Below, piece by piece: positions 17,215 through 27,111 of a DNA stretch of 64,000 nucleotides. The translations under genes and the position numbers were made by a program. Positions within the stretch are counted from its first letter, which is position 1; the number at the start of each line of letters is the position of its first letter. The notes under the pieces were generated by a model, which was given only the letters and a program-made list of their open reading frames with translations, ran no database searches and was not told the DNA's origin. The stretch is from an uncultured Eubacterium sp. (GTDB lineage: Bacteria > Bacillota > Clostridia > Lachnospirales > Lachnospiraceae), in contig USBB01000001.1 in assembly GCA_900552795.1 (NCBI GenBank), forward strand, positions 1-64,000, given 5' to 3'.

Positions 17215-20200
17215 ATGATTTATGAAAAGGTGTCAACAGATTTAAAATTTGTCGACAGAGAAAAGGAAGTTGAGAAATTTTGGAAAGAAAACGACATTTT
17301 TAAGAAGAGTATTGAGAACCGTAAGGCGGGAGAGACTTATACATTTTACGACGGTCCTCCTACAGCGAATGGTAAACCTCATATAGGACACGTGCTTACA
17401 CGTGTAATAAAGGATATGATTCCAAGATACCGCACAATGAAAGGTTATATGGTTCCGCGTAAGGCCGGCTGGGATACACATGGTCTTCCTGTAGAGCTTG
17501 AGGTTGAAAAAATGCTTGGCCTTGACGGAAAGGAACAGATAGAGGAATATGGTCTTGAGCCATTTATCAAGCACTGTAAAGAAAGTGTATGGAAATATAA
17601 GGGTATGTGGGAGGATTTCTCATCTACTGTCGGTTTCTGGGCTGATATGGATAATCCTTATGTAACATATGATAATGATTTTATCGAATCAGAATGGTGG
17701 GCATTAAAACAGATTTGGGACAAAGGACTTTTATACAAGGGCTTTAAGATTGTTCCGTATTGTCCTCGCTGCGGTACACCGCTTTCATCACACGAGGTTG
17801 CACAGGGTTATAAGCCTGTAAAGGAACGTTCTGCAGTAGTTCGTTTTAAGGTTGTGGGAGAAGACGCTTATTTCCTTGCATGGACAACTACACCTTGGAC
17901 ACTTCCTTCAAACGTGGCTCTTTGTGTAAATCCTGAAGAGACTTATGTAAAGGTAAAGGCAGCAGACGGATATACTTACTATATGGCAGAAGCACTTCTT
18001 GACAAGGTTCTTGGCGGACTTGCGGTAAAGGTCGGTCAAAATGTTGCCGGCAGTGAGCCGGAAGAAGGCAGCACAGCGACAGGTGCCGGTGTTGACTACG
18101 AAGTTTTAGAGAAATTTTCAGGTAAAGACCTCGAGTATAAGAAATATGAACCTCTTTTTGAGTGTGCGGGAGAGGCAGCAAAGAAACAGCATAAAGAAGG
18201 CCATTTTGTTACATGCGACACATATGTAACAATGTCAGACGGTACAGGTATAGTACATATCGCACCTGCATTTGGTGAGGATGATGCAAAGGTAGGACGT
18301 AAGTATGACCTTCCGTTTGTACAGTTTGTTGATGAAAAGGGTGAGATGACAAGTGAAACTCCATATGCAGGATTGTTTATAAAGAAAGCTGATCCTGAGG
18401 TATTAAAGGATCTCGACAAGGAGGGCAAGCTTTTTGATGCGCCTAAGTTCGAGCATGATTATCCGTTCTGCTGGAGATGTGATACACCGCTTATTTACTA
18501 TGCAAGAGAGTCATGGTTTATTAAAATGACAGAGGTTAAGGATGACCTTATAAGAAATAATAATACAATTAACTGGATACCGGAGACAATCGGTACAGGA
18601 CGTTTTGGTGCATGGCTTGAAAATGTACAGGACTGGGGAATAAGTCGTAACCGTTACTGGGGAACACCTCTTAATATATGGCAGTGTGAGGACTGCGGAG
18701 AAATGCTCTCAATCGGAAGTATTGAGGAACTTAAGGCAAATTCAGATAATTGCCCTGACACAATCGAACTTCACAGACCATATATTGATAATGTAATATG
18801 TAATTGTCCTAAATGTAAGGGTAAGATGAAGAGAGTTCCTGAAGTTATTGACTGCTGGTTTGACTCAGGTTCAATGCCTTTTGCACAGCATCACTATCCT
18901 TTTGAGAACAAAGAATTATTTGAGCAGCAGTTCCCTGCAAAGTTTATTTCAGAGGCAGTGGATCAGACAAGAGGCTGGTTCTATTCACTTCTTGCGATTT
19001 CAACACTTTTGTTTAACAAGGCTCCTTATGAAAATGTTATTGTTTTGGGACACGTTCAGGATGCAGACGGACAGAAGATGAGTAAATCAAAGGGAAATGC
19101 TGTTGATCCGTTTGACGCATTGCAGACACACGGAGCAGATGCGATAAGATGGTATTTCTATGAAAATTCAGCACCGTGGCTTCCAAACAGATTCCATGAC
19201 AAGGCTGTCACAGAGGGACAAAGAAAGTTCATGGGAACAATATGGAACACATACGCATTTTTCGTGCTTTATGCAAATATTGATGATTTTGACGCATCAA
19301 AGTATACACTTGAGTATGACAAACTTCCTGTAATGGATAAGTGGATATTGTCAAAGCTTAATACAGTTGTAAAGACGGTTGATGAAAATCTTTCAAATTA
19401 CAAGATTACAGAGACAGCGAGAGTGCTTGAGGACTTTGTCGATGAGCTTTCTAACTGGTATGTAAGAAGATGCCGTGAAAGATTCTGGGCAAAGGGTATG
19501 GAGCAGGATAAGATTAATGCATATATGACACTTTATACAACACTTGTGACATTATGTAAGACAGCAGCTCCTATGATACCGTTTATGACAGAAAGCATTT
19601 ACAGAAATCTTGTGTGCAGTATAGATAAAAATGCGCCTGAGAGCGTACATCTTTGTGATTTCCCTGTTGCAAATGAAGCGTGGATTGACAAGGAACTTGA
19701 AGATAACATGGAAGATGTGCTTAATGCGGTAGTTATCGGACGTGCGTGCAGAAATGCAACTAATATTAAGAACAGACAGCCAATCGGAAAGATGTTCATT
19801 AAAGCTGACTGGAAGCTTGACGATTTCTTTACTGATATTATTGCAGATGAGTTAAATGTTAAATCCGTTGAATATAAGGACGATGTGAGAGATTTTACTT
19901 CATATACGTTTAAGCCTCAGTTAAAGACACTCGGACCAAAATACGGTAAAATACTCGGTGCAATCCGCACTGCTCTTACAGAACTTGAAGGAAATAAAGC
20001 AATGGATGAATTAAATACCCAGGGCTTTATAACTCTTGATATTAACGGAGAGCAGATTAAGCTTGAGAAGTCTGATCTTCTTATCGAGATGACTCAGATG
20101 GAGGGCTATGTTGCAAACAGTGATAAAGGAATAACAATCGTTATGGATACAAACCTTACACCTGAGCTTATCGAAGAGGGATTTGTAAGAGAGATTGTAA

Positions 20201-20424
20201 GTAAGATACAGACAATGCGTAAGGATGCCGGATACGAGGTTATGGACAGAATCAATGTATATGTATCAGGAAATCAGAAAATAGCAGAGCTTATGGATAA
20301 GAATTCGGCACAGATAAAAGAGGTTGTACTTGCCGACAGTATTGTTAATTCAGATGCTAAGGGATTTGTTAAGGATTGGAATATCAATGGTGAAGATGTA
20401 ACTATCGGTGTGGAAAAAATTTGA
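17215..20424 (+). CDS. ileS: Isoleucyl-tRNA synthetase
   Basis: Class I aminoacyl-tRNA synthetase of 1069 aa. It has the HIGH signature in GKPHIGHVLTR (about residue 46-52), the editing-domain CP1 segments around WTTTPWTLPSN, the WFDSG motif, and KMSKS in QKMSKSKGN. Zinc-type cysteine pairs occur in CPRCGTP and CNCPKCKG. Its length and KMSKSKGN context resemble the longer Thermus-like class rather than the roughly 920-aa Bacillus enzyme. The start at 17215 follows AAGGA at 17201-17205; an upstream in-frame codon lies inside the terminator. Regulated by the T-box. Confidence 0.96.
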   Translation: MIYEKVSTDLKFVDREKEVEKFWKENDIFKKSIENRKAGETYTFYDGPPTANGKPHIGHVLTRVIKDMIPRYRTMKGYMVPRKAGWDTHGLPVELEVEKMLGLDGKEQIEEYGLEPFIKHCKESVWKYKGMWEDFSSTVGFWADMDNPYVTYDNDFIESEWWALKQIWDKGLLYKGFKIVPYCPRCGTPLSSHEVAQGYKPVKERSAVVRFKVVGEDAYFLAWTTTPWTLPSNVALCVNPEETYVKVKAADGYTYYMAEALLDKVLGGLAVKVGQNVAGSEPEEGSTATGAGVDYEVLEKFSGKDLEYKKYEPLFECAGEAAKKQHKEGHFVTCDTYVTMSDGTGIVHIAPAFGEDDAKVGRKYDLPFVQFVDEKGEMTSETPYAGLFIKKADPEVLKDLDKEGKLFDAPKFEHDYPFCWRCDTPLIYYARESWFIKMTEVKDDLIRNNNTINWIPETIGTGRFGAWLENVQDWGISRNRYWGTPLNIWQCEDCGEMLSIGSIEELKANSDNCPDTIELHRPYIDNVICNCPKCKGKMKRVPEVIDCWFDSGSMPFAQHHYPFENKELFEQQFPAKFISEAVDQTRGWFYSLLAISTLLFNKAPYENVIVLGHVQDADGQKMSKSKGNAVDPFDALQTHGADAIRWYFYENSAPWLPNRFHDKAVTEGQRKFMGTIWNTYAFFVLYANIDDFDASKYTLEYDKLPVMDKWILSKLNTVVKTVDENLSNYKITETARVLEDFVDELSNWYVRRCRERFWAKGMEQDKINAYMTLYTTLVTLCKTAAPMIPFMTESIYRNLVCSIDKNAPESVHLCDFPVANEAWIDKELEDNMEDVLNAVVIGRACRNATNIKNRQPIGKMFIKADWKLDDFFTDIIADELNVKSVEYKDDVRDFTSYTFKPQLKTLGPKYGKILGAIRTALTELEGNKAMDELNTQGFITLDINGEQIKLEKSDLLIEMTQMEGYVANSDKGITIVMDTNLTPELIEEGFVREIVSKIQTMRKDAGYEVMDRINVYVSGNQKIAELMDKNSAQIKEVVLADSIVNSDAKGFVKDWNINGEDVTIGVEKI

Positions 20425-20442
20425 TAGAGGAGGAATTTGTAT

Positions 20443-22914
20443 ATGACAGGTACTAAATCATTTGATAAAGCGGTATTTAAGAAAAAGATTGCTGATAACT
20501 GTAAAGTTCTTTTTAGAAGAAATATTGATGAAGCCGATGAACATCAGCTTTTTCAGGCAATAGCGTATTCTGTTAAAGATATAATAATTGACAAATGGAT
20601 TGCGACACAAAAAGAATATGCGCAGAAAGATTGTAAAACGGTTTACTACATGTCTATGGAATTTCTTATGGGCAGGGCTCTTGGAAATAACATGATTAAT
20701 TTGATGGCGTATGACGATATCAAAGAGGCACTTTGTGAACTCGGAATAGACATTAATGTTATAGAAGACCAGGAGCCTGATGCAGCACTTGGTAATGGTG
20801 GACTTGGAAGATTAGCTGCATGTTTTATGGATTCATTGGCAACGCTTGAATATCCGGCATATGGATGCGGAATACGCTACAGATACGGTATGTTTGAGCA
20901 GAAAATACAGGACGGATATCAGATAGAGCTTCCGGATAACTGGTTAAAGGAGGGTAATCCTTTTGAGATTAAGAGAGCAGAATATCCTGTTACTGTTAAG
21001 TTCGGCGGTTATGTGCGCTCATACAGGGATGAGCATACAGGAAGAGATATGTTTGTTCAGGAGGATTACAGGGCTGTAACTGCAATTCCTTATGACGTTC
21101 CTGTTATAGGTTATGGCGTTAATACGGTAAATACTTTAAGAATATGGGATGCAGAGCCTGTAGACACATTTAATTTAAGTCTTTTTGATAAGGGTGATTA
21201 CCAGAAGGCTGTTGAGGAAGAAAATCTTGCAAAGAATATCGTTGAGGTGCTTTATCCTAATGATAATCATTATGCAGGCAAGGAGCTTCGTTTAAAACAG
21301 CAGTATTTCTTTGTTTCTGCAAGTGTGCAGAGAGCTGTTGCGCAATACAAGGAAAGACATGATGATGTAAGAAAGATGTATGAAAAAGTTACATTCCAGA
21401 TGAATGATACTCATCCTACAGTGACGGTAGCCGAGCTTATGAGAATTCTCATGGATGAGGAAGGTCTTGAGTGGGACGAGGCGTGGGAAGTTACAACAAA
21501 GTCGGTTGCTTACACAAATCATACAATCATGGCTGAAGCACTTGAAAAATGGCCGATTGAGCTTTTCTCAAGACTGCTTCCGAGAATTTATCAGATTGTC
21601 GAGGAGATAAACCGCCGCTTTGTGGAAGAAATCAAGGCAAAGTATCCGGGTAATCAGGAAAAAATTCGTAAGATGGCTATTATATACGATGGTCAGGTTA
21701 AGATGGCAAATCTTGCAATATGCGCAGGCTATTCTGTAAACGGTGTAGCGCGTCTTCATACTGAGATTTTAAAGAATCAGGAATTAAAAGATTTTTATGA
21801 GATGATGCCTGAGAAATTTAATAATAAAACAAATGGTATCACACAGAGAAGATTCCTGCTTCATGCAAATCCGCTTCTTGCAGACTGGATTACGGATAAG
21901 ATCGGAGATGGCTGGATAAGAGATCTTTCACAGCTTAAGAAGCTTTTGGTTTATGCAGATGATCCAAAGGCCTTACAGGAGATAATGCAGATTAAGCATA
22001 AAAATAAAATTCGTCTTGCAAAATATATAAAAGAGCATAATGGTATAGATGTTGACCCTAATTCAATATTTGATGTTCAGGTTAAGCGTCTCCATGAATA
22101 TAAGAGACAGCTCTTAAATATTCTTCATGTTATGCACCTTTATAATGAAATCAAGAGAAATCCGGATTTAAATATTACGCCGAGAACATTTATATTCGGT
22201 GCAAAGGCGGCAGCAGGCTACAGAATTGCAAAGCTTACAATTAAGCTTATCAATAGTGTGGCTGATGTTATTAATAATGATGAGTCGATAAACGGTAAGA
22301 TTAAGGTTGTATTTATTGAAAATTACCGTGTATCAAATGCTGAAATTATTTTTGCAGGCGCAGATGTCAGTGAACAGATATCTACGGCATCTAAGGAGGC
22401 TTCAGGTACAGGAAACATGAAGTTTATGTTAAACGGAGCCATAACTTTAGGTACAATGGACGGTGCCAATGTCGAGATTGTTCAGGAAGTCGGTGAGGAA
22501 AACGCAGTTATATTCGGTCTTTCATCTGATGAGGTAATTCGTTATGAAAATGAGGGCGGATATGACTCAATGGAGATTTTTAATAATGACCAGGAGATAA
22601 GAGAAGTTTTGATGGAACTTATCAACGGAAAGTATTCACCTGATGACACGGAGCGTTTCAGAGATATTTACAATTCGTTGCTTAATAACCAGAGTGGCAG
22701 AGGAGCCGATGCATATTTTGTGTTAAAGGATTTCCGTTCGTATGCTGATGCACAAAGGCGTATTGATGAGAAGTATAAGGATGAAAAGGGCTGGGCAAAG
22801 TCAGTTCTCCTTAATATTGCCAACGCCGGCAAGTTCTCATCTGACAGAACGATAGAGGAATATGCGACACAGATATGGAAACTGGAAAAGGTTCATGTTC
22901 CTGATGTAAAATAA
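20443..22914 (+). CDS. glgP: Glycogen/maltodextrin phosphorylase
   Basis: This 823-aa GT35 enzyme releases glucose-1-phosphate from glycogen or maltodextrin. It has the N-terminal YYMSMEFLMGRALGNNM, the active-site DAALGNGGLGRLAACFMDS, and the PLP lysine motif EASGTGNMKFMLNGA. The ATG at 20443 is preceded by AGGAGG at 20428-20433. It starts 18 bases after ileS, so some transcription may come through the ileS leader. Works with the intracellular GH13 enzyme downstream. Ends in a strong terminator. Confidence 0.95.
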   Translation: MTGTKSFDKAVFKKKIADNCKVLFRRNIDEADEHQLFQAIAYSVKDIIIDKWIATQKEYAQKDCKTVYYMSMEFLMGRALGNNMINLMAYDDIKEALCELGIDINVIEDQEPDAALGNGGLGRLAACFMDSLATLEYPAYGCGIRYRYGMFEQKIQDGYQIELPDNWLKEGNPFEIKRAEYPVTVKFGGYVRSYRDEHTGRDMFVQEDYRAVTAIPYDVPVIGYGVNTVNTLRIWDAEPVDTFNLSLFDKGDYQKAVEEENLAKNIVEVLYPNDNHYAGKELRLKQQYFFVSASVQRAVAQYKERHDDVRKMYEKVTFQMNDTHPTVTVAELMRILMDEEGLEWDEAWEVTTKSVAYTNHTIMAEALEKWPIELFSRLLPRIYQIVEEINRRFVEEIKAKYPGNQEKIRKMAIIYDGQVKMANLAICAGYSVNGVARLHTEILKNQELKDFYEMMPEKFNNKTNGITQRRFLLHANPLLADWITDKIGDGWIRDLSQLKKLLVYADDPKALQEIMQIKHKNKIRLAKYIKEHNGIDVDPNSIFDVQVKRLHEYKRQLLNILHVMHLYNEIKRNPDLNITPRTFIFGAKAAAGYRIAKLTIKLINSVADVINNDESINGKIKVVFIENYRVSNAEIIFAGADVSEQISTASKEASGTGNMKFMLNGAITLGTMDGANVEIVQEVGEENAVIFGLSSDEVIRYENEGGYDSMEIFNNDQEIREVLMELINGKYSPDDTERFRDIYNSLLNNQSGRGADAYFVLKDFRSYADAQRRIDEKYKDEKGWAKSVLLNIANAGKFSSDRTIEEYATQIWKLEKVHVPDVK

Positions 22915-22926
22915 AAAATATAATAA

Positions 22927-22979
22927 AATCACTGTAATCATAATTAGGATATTTTTTTATGATTACAGTGATTTTTTTT
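22927..22979 (+). terminator. Terminator after glgP, with repeat-derived stem
   Basis: A 17-bp perfect stem, AATCACTGTAATCATAA (22927-22943) with its complement at 22957-22973, is followed by eight T. The loop-proximal 20 bases (22933-22952) are the reverse complement of part of the dispersed repeat at 36959-36978. Confidence 0.92.
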
Positions 22980-23048
22980 GCATGTCTGTATATTTCTTTT
23001 CATATTATTTAAGTATGTATTTATGCGCATATTCTGATTGCAGAGGTA

Positions 23049-23072
23049 GTGTGAAAAATCATGTCGATACGA
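23049..23072. repeat. Dispersed hairpin repeat, partial copy
   Basis: GTGTGAAAAATCATG followed by TCGATACGA matches the start of the element at 36164-36187 with one difference, and the reverse of 12783-12803. The surrounding ATGCGCATATT (about 23021) and AATATGCGCG (about 23075) can pair around it. It lies just before the spoIID-like gene. Confidence 0.65.
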
Positions 23073-23101
23073 AAAATATGCGCGTTAAGAATTAGGACAG
23101 G

Positions 23102-24064
23102 GTGGACGTTAAAGTGAAAATAAATATTAAAAGAAAGGCATTAATTGCATTAGTTTTTATATTTTTATATTTTGCGGTGCCGTACACAGCAACTATGATT
23201 AGCACAGGAGTGGTGCCTGTAAATGTGTCGGACGAAGTTATAAGCGGACGACGTGTTGTTGTGGAATATAAAAACGCACAAAAATGTGTGGAGGTAAATA
23301 AATTTATAATAATGGTTCTTGCTAAGATGTATGAGGATGGAAAGGAAGCGGAATACTGGAAAGCTCTTGCAGTAATGTTAAGAACAGATATTTTTAGGAC
23401 TATGGGCGATAATTTAAGTATAAAAAGCAGTGAACTCGGTATGGAATTTATGACAAAAAGTGACATGAAAAGGGAATGGGGCAGCAGCTTTGATGCGCGA
23501 TACAATCTGCTGGCAGACTGTGTTGCATCAGTAAATCCTTATGTAATAAAGTTTAAAGATAATTTAATAGAGGCAGAATTTACCGGGATAAGTTCTGGAA
23601 AAACACTTGATGGTGCAAAGCTTCTTGGGGAAAATTACGGATATCTTAAGAGTGTCGAATGTCCGAAGGATTTGGAAAGTGCAAATTTTGTTTCGGTAAA
23701 TACATTTTCATATGCAGATTTTATTAAAAAAATAAAAAAAGAATATTCTGAGGCCGGTTTATCAGAAGATACACTCATGCAGGATATACAGATGGTTTCA
23801 AAGACTGAAGAGGGTTATGTACTTAAAATGCAGGTTGGAAATGTTATTTTGAGCGGCGAAAAATTTGCCGGGATAATGGGACTGCAGTCAAATTGTATGC
23901 AGATAGAGGACGTAGATGGAAAAATCAGGATAACAACGAAAGGAAAAGGCAGCGGATTTGGTGTAAGTCTGTATTCAGCCGCACTTATGGCAAAGGAAGG
24001 AAAAAGCTTTGAGGACATTTTAAAAAATTTTTATGACGGAATAGCAATAGTTGCAGGTGAATAA
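23102..24064 (+). CDS. SpoIID/LytB domain protein (stage II sporulation-like)
   Basis: SpoIID is a lytic transglycosylase that remodels peptidoglycan during engulfment. This 320-aa protein has an N-terminal membrane helix (about 10-30), the EYWKALAVMLRT segment where the catalytic glutamate and the A-V..RT pattern are kept, SGKTLDG in place of the usual SGGYT, and a C-terminal MAKEGKSFEDILKNFYDG. The histidine of the family GHGxGMSQ signature is replaced (GKGSGFGVSLY), so it is a divergent member. The gene is followed at 60 bases by a SpoIIQ-like gene, as in many clostridia. GTG at 23102 or 23114 could be the start. A sigma-E-like promoter (GCATGTC-14-CATATTAT near 22980) is only a weak match. 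Confidence 0.75.
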   Translation: MDVKVKINIKRKALIALVFIFLYFAVPYTATMISTGVVPVNVSDEVISGRRVVVEYKNAQKCVEVNKFIIMVLAKMYEDGKEAEYWKALAVMLRTDIFRTMGDNLSIKSSELGMEFMTKSDMKREWGSSFDARYNLLADCVASVNPYVIKFKDNLIEAEFTGISSGKTLDGAKLLGENYGYLKSVECPKDLESANFVSVNTFSYADFIKKIKKEYSEAGLSEDTLMQDIQMVSKTEEGYVLKMQVGNVILSGEKFAGIMGLQSNCMQIEDVDGKIRITTKGKGSGFGVSLYSAALMAKEGKSFEDILKNFYDGIAIVAGE

Positions 24065-24124
24065 GAACTGCTAAATGGGGCAACATATTAACATCAAAAA
24101 ACAGATTTGTATATGGAGGTTAAT

Positions 24125-24904
24125 ATGAAAAATAGCAGAAAATTCAGTAAAGAAAAGATTATTACTATTGCTGTGGCTTGTGTGGTATTTTTATCGCTTG
24201 GTTATGGAATCTATGCAGTTATAGATTTTTCAGGTAAGCCTGATACTGCAAAAAATAACATAGTAAACTTAAATGAGACACAGGAAAATGTGGCTATAAA
24301 TACACAGGAAAAAGAAAGTGCCACACAGGAGCCTTCGGTTGAAGATTTAAGCGTAAGTGATGATAAAAAACAAAGCGGACATATAACACAGCAGACAGAG
24401 GCTATGGGAGCAATTGATGTAACAGATGCGGCAGATACAGTGGATACTGACGGTGAAGCAAAAGTAGATCCGTTGTCAAATTACAGTTTCAGTGAGGAAA
24501 GCAGTCTTATATGGCCTGTTAAAGGTGACATAGTGTTAAAGTATAGTATGGATAGTACGATCTATTTTAATTCGCTTGGAGTATATAAATGTAATCCGGC
24601 AATATCAATAGCTTCTCAAGAGGGAACGGGAGTGGAAGCGGCAGCAGATGGCATCGTTGAATCTGTAACTAAAAATGAAGAAACAGGAAATACCGTAAGC
24701 ATTGCTATCGGTGACGGCTATGTTACAACATATGGTCTTATGCAGGATATAGAGGTCAAAGAGGGTGACGCTGTAAAAAAAGGTCAGATACTTGGAACAG
24801 TTGCGGCACCAACTGCATATTATGCTAAAGAAGGCGCTAATTTGTATTTTAGTATGACTAAGCAGGATGAGCCTGTAGACCCGACTGTATTCTTTGAGGA
24901 TTAA
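24125..24904 (+). CDS. SpoIIQ-like protein with degenerate LytM/M23 domain
   Basis: This 259-aa protein has a basic N-terminus, one transmembrane helix (about 14-36), a Thr/Gln/Asp-rich linker and a C-terminal LytM fold: WPVKGDIVLKYS, AAADGIVESVTK, YVTTYGLM and VKKGQILGTV. Both zinc-binding regions of active M23 peptidases have lost their histidines (KCNPAIS and NLYFSM), so it should be non-catalytic. In sporulation SpoIIQ anchors to SpoIIIAH across the forespore septum. Pairing with the SpoIID-like gene supports this role. ATG 24125 is set by GGAGGT at 24115-24120. Confidence 0.78.
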   Translation: MKNSRKFSKEKIITIAVACVVFLSLGYGIYAVIDFSGKPDTAKNNIVNLNETQENVAINTQEKESATQEPSVEDLSVSDDKKQSGHITQQTEAMGAIDVTDAADTVDTDGEAKVDPLSNYSFSEESSLIWPVKGDIVLKYSMDSTIYFNSLGVYKCNPAISIASQEGTGVEAAADGIVESVTKNEETGNTVSIAIGDGYVTTYGLMQDIEVKEGDAVKKGQILGTVAAPTAYYAKEGANLYFSMTKQDEPVDPTVFFED

Positions 24905-24965
24905 ATTATCTTCTTAGAATAAATAAGCATCCGGATTATTTTTTACGTTTTTTTGTATTGTGTGG

Positions 24966-24988
24966 TATAATGATTGCACAAAGTGCAA
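24966..24988 (+). promoter_or_regulatory. TATAAT plus palindrome module upstream of GH13 gene
   Basis: TATAAT at 24966-24971 is followed two bases later by the palindrome TTGCACAAAGTGCAA (24974-24988). The same pair at identical spacing occurs twice before mscL. The remaining leader to 25131 contains GCAGGGCGGAAGCTCTGC, a small stem-loop. It may be a promoter with an operator or an RNA hairpin at the transcript start; no convincing -35 was found. Confidence 0.5.
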
Positions 24989-25131
24989 CCTTTGGGTGGG
25001 TAGATTGAAGTGCCGGGTGCTTTATATAGATGCAGTTCCAGGCTTTTGTGCCGGAAGTGCGTGCAGGGCGGAAGCTCTGCATTTACATATAAATTGAGTC
25101 AAATATTAAATTAGAAATTTGAGGTGAAAAT

Positions 25132-26442
25132 ATGTGGTATGATGAGGCTGTGATTTATCAGATTTATCCTATAGGAATGTGCAGTGCGCCGCTTATAAAT
25201 GATGCTAAGGAGGAGCACAGGATTCTGCGTGTTCTTGACTGGATTTTACATATAAAGAAATTAGGGTGTACCTGCGTACTATTTAATCCGGTTTTTGAAA
25301 GTGATGCGCATGGCTACGATACGAGAGATTATAACAAAATAGATGTAAGGCTTGGCACAAATGAGGATTTTAAGCTCGTCTGTGATGAAATACACAAGTC
25401 AGGAATGAAGGTTATGCTTGACGGTGTGTTTAATCATGTAGGAAGGGGCTTTTTTGCGTTTAAGGACGTGTGCGCAAAAAAGTGGGACAGCTCTTATAAG
25501 GACTGGTTTAATATTTCGTTTGACGGAAATACGAACTATAACGATGGATTTTGGTATGAGTCATGGGAGGGATGCAATGAGCTTGTAAAGCTTAACCTGA
25601 AAAATCAAAATGTAAAAGAATATCTTTTTAATGCATTAAAGGGATGGATAAACGATTATAACATAGACGGGTTAAGGCTTGATGTTGCATATTGTCTTGA
25701 TTTGGGATTTTTAAAAGAATTAAGAGAGTATACCTCTTTGCTTAAATCAGATTTTGCTTTAGTCGGAGAAACATTGCATGGAGATTATAATACATGGATG
25801 AATGATTCTGCATGTCATGGCGTAACCAATTATGAATGTTATAAGGGACTTTACTCAAGCTTTAATACGGGAAATATGCACGAGATTTCATACAGCCTGA
25901 ACCGTCAGTTCGGACAGGAACAGTGGTGTCTGTATACAGGAAAGCATTTGCTTAATTTTGTTGATAACCATGATGTGTCAAGAATAGCGACAGTTTTAAA
26001 TAATAACGAGCATATAAAGCCTATTTACGGACTGCTTTTTGGAATGCCGGGGGTTCCTGCAATATATTATGGAAGCGAGTGGGGTGTTTTGGGAAGTAAA
26101 TCTGATGGTGATCCTGCACTTCGTCCGGACATTGAAAAACCTGAGTGGAATGATTTGTCAGATTGGATAATGAAGCTTGCAAAGGCAAAAAAAGAAAGTC
26201 CTGCTCTGTGTTACGGAAGTTACAGAAATGTTCTTGTTATGCCTAAACAGTTGATTTTTGAGCGGAAAACTCAGGAAGAAAGAGTTTTTGTGGCGATTAA
26301 TGCCGATGAAAATATATATCATGCTGATTTTGATGCACAGTGCGGACGTGCAGTTGATCTGATAACAGGAAATGAGCATGATTTTGGCGGAGGAAGTGAT
26401 TTGCCGCCATACTCATGCTCATTCTGGAAAATGGAAAGATAA
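25132..26442 (+). CDS. Intracellular GH13 alpha-amylase family enzyme
   Basis: This 436-aa glycoside hydrolase hydrolyses or rearranges alpha-glucans inside the cell; no signal peptide is present. GH13 regions are visible: DGVFNHVG (region I), DGLRLDVA (region II, nucleophile aspartate), VGETLHG (region III, acid/base glutamate) and FVDNHDVSR (region IV). It most resembles maltodextrin-active enzymes such as maltogenic amylase or maltodextrin glucosidase; the exact specificity cannot be set. Its role fits with glgP 2.2 kb upstream. GAGGTG precedes the ATG. Its stop codon abuts the stop of the convergent hemolysin III gene with no gap. Confidence 0.88.
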   Translation: MWYDEAVIYQIYPIGMCSAPLINDAKEEHRILRVLDWILHIKKLGCTCVLFNPVFESDAHGYDTRDYNKIDVRLGTNEDFKLVCDEIHKSGMKVMLDGVFNHVGRGFFAFKDVCAKKWDSSYKDWFNISFDGNTNYNDGFWYESWEGCNELVKLNLKNQNVKEYLFNALKGWINDYNIDGLRLDVAYCLDLGFLKELREYTSLLKSDFALVGETLHGDYNTWMNDSACHGVTNYECYKGLYSSFNTGNMHEISYSLNRQFGQEQWCLYTGKHLLNFVDNHDVSRIATVLNNNEHIKPIYGLLFGMPGVPAIYYGSEWGVLGSKSDGDPALRPDIEKPEWNDLSDWIMKLAKAKKESPALCYGSYRNVLVMPKQLIFERKTQEERVFVAINADENIYHADFDAQCGRAVDLITGNEHDFGGGSDLPPYSCSFWKMER

Positions 26443-27111
26443 TTAAACTATCGGAAAAGTTGAAACATAATTAAACATCATAATAAAATGGCACATGCTT
26501 CCTGCAATTACAAAGCAGTGAAATATTTCATGCGTGCCGAAGTTTTTGTGGTGAGAGTTAAATACAGGAAGTTTTAATGCATATATAATGCCCCCTGCAG
26601 TGTAGATTATTCCTCCGGCAAGCAGCCAGTTGAATGCGGCACGAGGGAGGGCATTTATTATTTGTGTGAAAGCAAGCACACAAACCCAACCCATTGCAAT
26701 ATAAAGCACAGATGAGAGCCACTTAGGACATGTTACCCAGCAAAGTTTAAATATTATTCCAAGTATTGCAATGCCCCATACAATTGCAAGAAGCATATAT
26801 CCTGTGAAGTTGTGAAGTACTACAAGACATATAGGAGTATATGAACCGGCAATCATAACGAAAATCATGCAGTGGTCGATTTTCTTAAGAATTTTATTAG
26901 TGTGTTCTGATAAATCAAACGTGTGGTAGACAGTGCTTGCACCATACAATAAAATCATGCTGAAAATGAAAACCGAAAGAGATATCACATGAATTAAATC
27001 AGGTGCTGATAAAGCTTTAATGATAAGTGGTGTAGCGGCAAATATAGCCATAAGCATACCTATAAAATGAGAAATTGCACTACCGGGTTCTTTTAATTTA
27101 AAATTTTTCAT
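26443..27111 (-). CDS. Hemolysin III family membrane protein (YqfA/PAQR)
   Basis: This 222-aa protein has seven hydrophobic helices and PAQR metal-site marks: STVYHTFD, KKIDHCMIFVMIAGSYTP and THEIFHCFVIAGSMCHF, with histidines spaced H-x3-H near the C-terminus. Family members are called hemolysin III but their role in commensals is not established; a membrane zinc-dependent hydrolase activity has been proposed for relatives. The start at 27111 follows GAGGTTATT on the minus strand. It is convergent with the GH13 gene. Confidence 0.85.
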   Translation of the reverse strand: MKNFKLKEPGSAISHFIGMLMAIFAATPLIIKALSAPDLIHVISLSVFIFSMILLYGASTVYHTFDLSEHTNKILKKIDHCMIFVMIAGSYTPICLVVLHNFTGYMLLAIVWGIAILGIIFKLCWVTCPKWLSSVLYIAMGWVCVLAFTQIINALPRAAFNWLLAGGIIYTAGGIIYALKLPVFNSHHKNFGTHEIFHCFVIAGSMCHFIMMFNYVSTFPIV

